From Saprospiraceae bacterium (GTDB lineage Bacteria > Bacteroidota > Bacteroidia > Chitinophagales > Saprospiraceae), in contig JAIXOO010000232.1 of assembly GCA_027486765.1 (NCBI GenBank), forward strand, positions 1-64,000: a stretch of DNA of 64,000 nt. Direction: 5' to 3'. Below are positions 59,724 to 64,000 of this stretch, in pieces. The notes beneath the pieces are model-generated. The model made no database searches, had not been told where the DNA came from, and saw only the letters and a program-made list of their open reading frames with translations. Made by a program: the position numbers and the translations under genes. Numbering within the stretch: position 1 is the first letter of the stretch; each line of letters opens with the position of its first letter.

Positions 59724-60641
59724 ATGTTGCGTACCATTATTCTCCTGATCCTTACGCTGATCGCCTTACCCATCATTGCATTCAAGTACGATACACCACT
59801 GAATGAAGCACAATGGGCCGCCCTACAAAGTTCCTTTTACCTCATGCTAGGGGTTGCGTTGACCTGTTTTGTAGTCAGTGAGTTGACCAGGAATTACAGC
59901 CAGGTCGACAAAATCTGGAGCATCGTACCCATGGCCTACGCCTGGTTTTTTGCCCAGCAGAGCGGGTGGAATGCACGGATGGTCATCATGGCCGGGTTGG
60001 TGAGTATATGGGCCTTGCGGCTTACCTTCAATTTTGCCCGTCGCGGGGGCTATCACTGGATTCCCTGGAAGGGAGAGGAGGATTACCGCTGGGGCGTTTT
60101 GCGCGAAAATCCACTGTTTCAGCGCCGCATCAACTGGGTGCTGTTTGGCCTCTTTTTTATCTCCTTGTACCAGAATACCCTGATCTGGTTGTTCAATTTG
60201 CCGATTGTGGTGGCCTGGGAAGGTGCTGAAAAACCCCTGAATTGGATTGATTACCTGGCGATTGGGGTGTTTTTGGCCCTTGTCGTCATTGAATTCATCG
60301 CCGACCAGCAACAGTACGATTTTCAAACCGAAAAACACCGTCGCATTAAGGCTGGAGAAGCGCTGAACGGGGATTATGCCCGGGGATTTTGTGCCACCGG
60401 CCTTTGGCGTTTGGTGCGCCACCCCAACTATGCGGCTGAACAAGGCATTTGGCTGGCTTATTACCTTTTTAGTGTAGCAGCTACAGGACGTTGGCTCAAT
60501 TGGTCGTTGACGGGCGCAATTTTGCTGGTCTTGTTGTTTTTGGGTAGCTCCGATTTTAGTGAAAAAATCTCGAGCGAAAAATATCCAGCGTATGCGGATT
60601 ATCAGAAGAAAACGCCGAGGTTTATTCCTTGGAAGTTTTAG
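59724..60641 (+). CDS. DUF1295 (steroid 5-alpha-reductase-like) membrane protein
   Basis: A 305-residue protein with about seven membrane helices. The C-terminal CATGLWRLVRHPNYAAEQGIWLAYYLF is the ICMT/steroid-reductase-type motif (RHPNYxxE), with QQYDFQTEKHRRIKAGE just before. Family members use NADPH or SAM on lipid substrates; which applies here is unknown. The start at 59724 follows element Q; the open frame from 59592 runs through the palindrome and is not used. Confidence 0.88.
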   Translation: MLRTIILLILTLIALPIIAFKYDTPLNEAQWAALQSSFYLMLGVALTCFVVSELTRNYSQVDKIWSIVPMAYAWFFAQQSGWNARMVIMAGLVSIWALRLTFNFARRGGYHWIPWKGEEDYRWGVLRENPLFQRRINWVLFGLFFISLYQNTLIWLFNLPIVVAWEGAEKPLNWIDYLAIGVFLALVVIEFIADQQQYDFQTEKHRRIKAGEALNGDYARGFCATGLWRLVRHPNYAAEQGIWLAYYLFSVAATGRWLNWSLTGAILLVLLFLGSSDFSEKISSEKYPAYADYQKKTPRFIPWKF

Positions 60642-60773
60642 CTTTTGCACGCTCTAAGCTGGTCGCTTTAGCCCGGATTAAAAGTGTGAATAATGCAACT
60701 AAAACCCAAAATTGTGTAACACCTTGGGCGATAAATACAGTGATCTTGTGTAGGTACCAACCATAGTTTTTAA

Positions 60774-61223
60774 ATGAACTTCACAAAATCAAAAAGGCCA
60801 GGTATAACCGTGTACTCAGCCTTCACAACATTGTTCGCCATCGTAATGCTACAATCATGCGATACAACCAAGTATGTCTTTTCAATATCACCCATAGTTC
60901 CGGCCGCGGAAGGTTCGGTGAAGGTGAAGAAAGATAAAAACAGCAACTACAACATCGATTTAGACGTAAAGAATTTGGCAGAGCCAAAAAGACTTAGCCC
61001 CGCAAAAGAAACCTACATTGTGTGGATGGAAACGGAACAGAACGGGAGTAAAAACATTGGGCAGTTGAAAATATCGAGTGGTATGCTTTCCAAGTCGCTT
61101 ACAAGTTCCCTTAAAACTGTGGCAACCTTTAAGCCTACCAGCTTTTTTATTACAGCAGAAAACGATGCAAATATTCAGTACCCCGACGGCCAAACCGTGC
61201 TAACTACCGGAATGCGACAATAA
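60774..61223 (+). CDS. Lipoprotein, unknown
   Basis: A 149-residue protein with a lipobox (IVMLQSC, Cys29) after a hydrophobic segment (SAFTTLFAIVMLQ). The mature part has strands NYNIDLDVKNLAEPKRL, YIVWMETEQNGSKNIGQLKI and TSFFITAENDANIQYPDGQT, suggesting a small beta-sandwich. No family was recognised. It stands alone before the convergent PA14-OmpA gene. Confidence 0.75.
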   Translation: MNFTKSKRPGITVYSAFTTLFAIVMLQSCDTTKYVFSISPIVPAAEGSVKVKKDKNSNYNIDLDVKNLAEPKRLSPAKETYIVWMETEQNGSKNIGQLKISSGMLSKSLTSSLKTVATFKPTSFFITAENDANIQYPDGQTVLTTGMRQ

Positions 61224-61236
61224 AAAACAATGCTCA

Positions 61237-62211
61237 TCACCACTCCATCACCACATCCACCCGCCGATTCTGCGCTCGACCCGCTTCGCTGGCATTCGGT
61301 GCAATCGGCTTGCTCATTCCAAAACTCTGGACCGAGACCTTGACCGTTTCGGGCAACCCGAGCGCTTTCAATGCATTCGCCACGGCCTCCGCTCGATTTT
61401 GCGCCAGTACTTGATTGTCCTTGGCGCTCCCCACATTGTCAGTATGCCCTTCGATGCGGCATTTGAGGCCGGGGTTGTAATTGAGGATGCGGATGACGTT
61501 GGCGAGGATGGAATCGGCTTCGGGCTTGAGCTCGAACGCTCCCGTTTCGAAGGAAAATTTTTCCGCAAAGCGAATTTTCATCGTTTCTCCTTCCATTTGT
61601 ATGTACTGTTTGGCGTCGTCCTCCATGGGTTTAAAATCAAAGGGTTTAAATGCCGTTTCTTCGGCTTTTTTGTGCATCAAAATCAAACCCATGCGGTTGG
61701 GGAAGCCCTGGAAATACCAGACCTTGATCTGATGAAAACCTGCCTTGAGTTGGATTTTGCCCTGCTTGATTTCCCTGAACTGCCTGAGTCCATCTCGTTC
61801 AATCACTTCAGTAGAGTCAATCCAGAGGCGGGAACCATCGTCACTTTGCAGCAAAAAATCGTAAAGGCCGCTATTTTTGACCTCAAAACGGCCAGTATAA
61901 ATAATGGCGAACACCTCTTTGCCTTTCGGAACGCCGGGAAAAGGCGTACTCAATTCGCGCTCAGTAATGAATAATTTTTGCGCATAAACGTAACCAATGG
62001 GTTTGGTTTTTTCGATTTCCGGTGTGTAGCGCATTTTTTGCGCCTGAATGAAGCCTTCGGCATCTGTGGCAACCTTGAAATCGTAAATTGAGCCTTTAAA
62101 ACCTACCAAAAAGGGTTGGGTACGGCCCAGGTCTTCTGTGTTTTGAGCGGAAAGTTTTAATAAGCTTGCACAAAGGAAAAGACTGGACAGGAGGATTAAC
62201 TTGTGGGTCAT
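61237..62211 (-). CDS. PA14-OmpA outer-envelope protein
   Basis: A 324-residue protein with signal MTHKLILLSSLFLCASLLKLSA. A PA14-type carbohydrate-binding beta-sandwich (about 25-185; ERELSTPFPGVPKGKEVF, YDFLLQSDDGSRLWID, YFQGFPNRMGLILMHK) is followed by an OmpA C-terminal peptidoglycan-binding domain (RIEGHTDNVGSAKDN, AEAVANALKALG, QNRRVDVVMEW). This suggests a surface protein anchored to the cell wall that may bind glycans. Confidence 0.92.
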   Translation of the reverse strand: MTHKLILLSSLFLCASLLKLSAQNTEDLGRTQPFLVGFKGSIYDFKVATDAEGFIQAQKMRYTPEIEKTKPIGYVYAQKLFITERELSTPFPGVPKGKEVFAIIYTGRFEVKNSGLYDFLLQSDDGSRLWIDSTEVIERDGLRQFREIKQGKIQLKAGFHQIKVWYFQGFPNRMGLILMHKKAEETAFKPFDFKPMEDDAKQYIQMEGETMKIRFAEKFSFETGAFELKPEADSILANVIRILNYNPGLKCRIEGHTDNVGSAKDNQVLAQNRAEAVANALKALGLPETVKVSVQSFGMSKPIAPNASEAGRAQNRRVDVVMEW

Positions 62212-62293
62212 GGCTGGAAAAGATGTGGTGATCAGTATGTTGTGTCACCAGTATAACCCCATTTACCCAAAAAGTTACAGATTCAACTTCGCA

Positions 62294-63016
62294 TTACAAC
62301 TTGAAAAACCAATTGCAAAAGGATTGCCAGAAGGAGAACCCGTGAAAATTCAGCACCGAATAATGGTAAGCCAGCATAAGCAACAACACCAAAGGAAAAA
62401 CATTCCAGCGCCGATGCGAGCGCCAATCCCAAATGCTCAACCCCAGCAAAATCAAATCAACCACGGCAAAACCAAAAACAGGCGCAATGGGATGTCCATC
62501 AATCTGGGGAAGATAGGCCAGGAGGCTCGGAAAATGAATGTGAATGATCCGATCGGTAATCGGTGTTAGCATCGGAAAGGCCGTACACACCATGTATCGG
62601 GCATGCACCGTGGTTTGTTTGCGGTAAAAAATGGCTAGTCCATAAAAAAGCACAAATGCAATCAAGGCATTGACCACCAGAGCAATAAAATGGTAATCCA
62701 GACTGTCCAATACCGTGTTTTTATCCATTTTGAACTTCAACAAATCCAAAGTACTGAAGAGCATCAGCGGCACCAGGAAGTAGGAAAATTTGCCAATGCT
62801 TTTGTGCAGCCGATTCTTTTTGCTGCGAATCAAATAGGGTTGCACAATCAACATGAGGCACCACAGCATCAGCGCCAGCCCATGCAAGTGCATGCGGTAA
62901 CTTTCCTGCTCAAAAATCCGGGTAAAATAAGTCAACCAAAAGCCAAAGATGGCCAACAAAAAGAACAGGACAAAGTAAAGGTAACTCCTTTGCCACAGGG
63001 CAGCTTCCAGTTTCAT
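62294..63016 (-). CDS. Seven-helix membrane protein, DUF2306-like
   Basis: A 240-residue protein with about seven hydrophobic helices. His-bearing positions (YRMHLHGLALMLWCLML, KNRLHKSIGKFSYFLVPL, HARYMVCTAFPML, DRIIHIHFPSLL) recur as in DUF2306/heme-binding-like membrane proteins; heme binding is conjecture. The function is unknown. It lies between the PA14-OmpA and T9SS protein genes on the same strand. Confidence 0.75.
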   Translation of the reverse strand: MKLEAALWQRSYLYFVLFFLLAIFGFWLTYFTRIFEQESYRMHLHGLALMLWCLMLIVQPYLIRSKKNRLHKSIGKFSYFLVPLMLFSTLDLLKFKMDKNTVLDSLDYHFIALVVNALIAFVLFYGLAIFYRKQTTVHARYMVCTAFPMLTPITDRIIHIHFPSLLAYLPQIDGHPIAPVFGFAVVDLILLGLSIWDWRSHRRWNVFPLVLLLMLAYHYSVLNFHGFSFWQSFCNWFFKL

Positions 63017-63028
63017 GCTGAATTGAAT

Positions 63029-63844
63029 TTAACGGCCAATGACCATTTTTCGCGAAACAGTATTCAGCCCATCGGTGAGCGTAAACACGTACAAGCCGGG
63101 GGGTAAGTTGTTGGCTTCAAAAGGAATACGATTGATGCCTTGCGTGATCTGCACGGGGCGGCGTTGGATCATCCTGCCCGTCAGGTCGTAAACCCGAAAA
63201 TCGAATTGCCCCCGGATTTCGGCTTCTACTTCAATTTGAGTTGAGCCTGTAAATGGGTTGGGCACGTTGCCCATGCGCAGTTTGGTGGCGGCAAGCTCAC
63301 GGGTAGAAGAAGTACGGCAGGCGGCTGAGCCTTGAGGCCGAAGGTACAAGTAGTAGTTGCCCGCAGCAAATTGATCGCTGGGAAAGGTCACTGGAACGGG
63401 TAAAAAAGAATTGACCAGTCCTTCTATTTTAAGGTCATTTTGACCCAGGCTAATTGCGTTGTTGGGGGTGCCCGCAATGAGGATACAGCCTTTTTCTCCA
63501 GACTTGAATACACAATTGGGCGGATTACAGGTATACGACAAGCCGCTGGGTAGATTTTTCACCGCTCCAGATGTTGCAATCGTTACATTATTGATGGCAA
63601 GGGTTAAGCCACTCAGCGTAATTGTTTTGGGAATGGCCAGGGTGAATACAAAATCGTAAAAAGTATTCAGGCAAGCAGTGTCAGAAATTCCGCCCTTGAG
63701 GTTGGTTGCAGAATAGGGTAGGGGAATGACGCCTACAGCGGTGTCTGGCAAAGTAGCGTCTGGCTTGCAGGTAGTGGTTTGTTGAGCCAAGAGCGTAGAG
63801 CCCAAGCAGCACAGCGTCAGGATAGAAAGTATAAAATTTTTCAT
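63029..63844 (-). CDS. Secreted protein with C-terminal type IX sorting-like domain
   Basis: A 271-residue protein with signal MKNFILSILTLCCLGSTLLA. Residues about 190-271 are a T9SS type A sorting domain: LRMGNVPNPFTGSTQIEVEA, FDFRVYDLTGRMIQRRPVQI, LPPGLYVFTLTDGLNTVSRK. The domain targets proteins through the type IX secretion system to the surface or medium. The mature N-terminal part is a beta-rich region with Cys pairs (SYTCNPPNCVFKSGEKGCIL), no enzyme motif. The remaining bases to 64000 show no gene. Confidence 0.9.
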   Translation of the reverse strand: MKNFILSILTLCCLGSTLLAQQTTTCKPDATLPDTAVGVIPLPYSATNLKGGISDTACLNTFYDFVFTLAIPKTITLSGLTLAINNVTIATSGAVKNLPSGLSYTCNPPNCVFKSGEKGCILIAGTPNNAISLGQNDLKIEGLVNSFLPVPVTFPSDQFAAGNYYLYLRPQGSAACRTSSTRELAATKLRMGNVPNPFTGSTQIEVEAEIRGQFDFRVYDLTGRMIQRRPVQITQGINRIPFEANNLPPGLYVFTLTDGLNTVSRKMVIGR

Positions 63845-64000
63845 AACACCAGTTTAGGTTCAATCGCGCAATTGCGCTTGAACTGAAATGACCGCATGCA
63901 AAATAAGCATTTCAGGTTGATTGGGCAATTTTTTCTGCAAGAAAGCCAAGCCGCGACCAAGCTTTAGATTTAACAAAAAAATCGAGAATTTCGACTCACT

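Overview
The window comes from a Bacteroidota chromosome, most plausibly the Saprospiria (Haliscomenobacter/Lewinella-like; the genus is a guess from overall style). Supporting signs are a TonB-dependent receptor with a carboxypeptidase-regulatory-like N-terminus paired with a DUF4249 lipoprotein, a C-terminal type IX sorting-like domain, DUF3822 next to rsmD, DUF3667, bactofilin, several TAnnTTTG -7 promoter boxes, and many exported hydrolases. No phage, plasmid, transposase or CRISPR array was seen. Most of the content looks like ordinary chromosomal housekeeping and exoenzyme genes.

Layout. 1-6.1 kb: 3' part of a polysaccharide deacetylase, the classic rpsO-pnp pair (minus strand), and a membrane protein overlapped by an exported methyltransferase-like gene. 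6.2-12.5 kb: a secreted ten-Asp-box beta-propeller protein, tandem tRNA-Glu genes, then gap and pgk. 12.5-19.4 kb: a membrane protein, a three-gene unit (GT2 glycosyltransferase, RNase Z-like metallo-hydrolase, GT-B-like protein), an OPT transporter and a DCC-family protein. 19.5-24.6 kb: a GH95 fucosidase divergent from a ROK regulator, a CBS-pair protein and a YceI protein. 24.7-31.3 kb: Spx/ArsC-like protein, tsaD, bactofilin, DUF3822-rsmD, two unknown exported proteins and a divergent IF-1-like OB-fold protein. 31.7-38.6 kb: M14 peptidase, a large ankyrin protein, tRNA-Ser, tatD, DoxX. 38.6-46.4 kb: an exported HExxH protein, a gluconate-dehydrogenase-type small subunit with its GMC flavoprotein, nucleoside hydrolase, S9 peptidase, VOC protein. 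46.6-64 kb: a CheB-CheR-PAS-kinase-receiver hybrid, lipoproteins, DUF3667, the TonB receptor/DUF4249 pair, M1 peptidase, Dabb, DUF2853, DUF1295, PA14-OmpA, and a T9SS-sorted protein.

The most unusual content is between the genes. Over a dozen gene boundaries carry long self-complementary elements. Six of them (11054, 12403, 23909, 27519, 31534, 40394) share an asymmetric core of about 50 nt: AGGCTACCGC, a loop resembling TTTTGACAAnGTCCTTGTCTAAGTCGC, then GCGGTAGCCT. Their outer arms are unrelated between subfamilies (9-nt GTTGAGAAG units, 7-nt AAAATGA units, or a unique 49-bp stem), yet within each copy the two arms remain complementary. A second family (29576, 42264) is built from CACAAAGGA-type units around a TTAGACGTTGAC palindrome. 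Others look like REP-type palindromes. These lie only in intergenic space, at convergent ends and inside co-directional pairs such as gap-pgk, and are my candidate for an undescribed system: transcript-end or processing elements, or non-autonomous mobile palindromes.

All calls rest on reading the sequence and on family knowledge. No homology search, folding or composition calculation was run.
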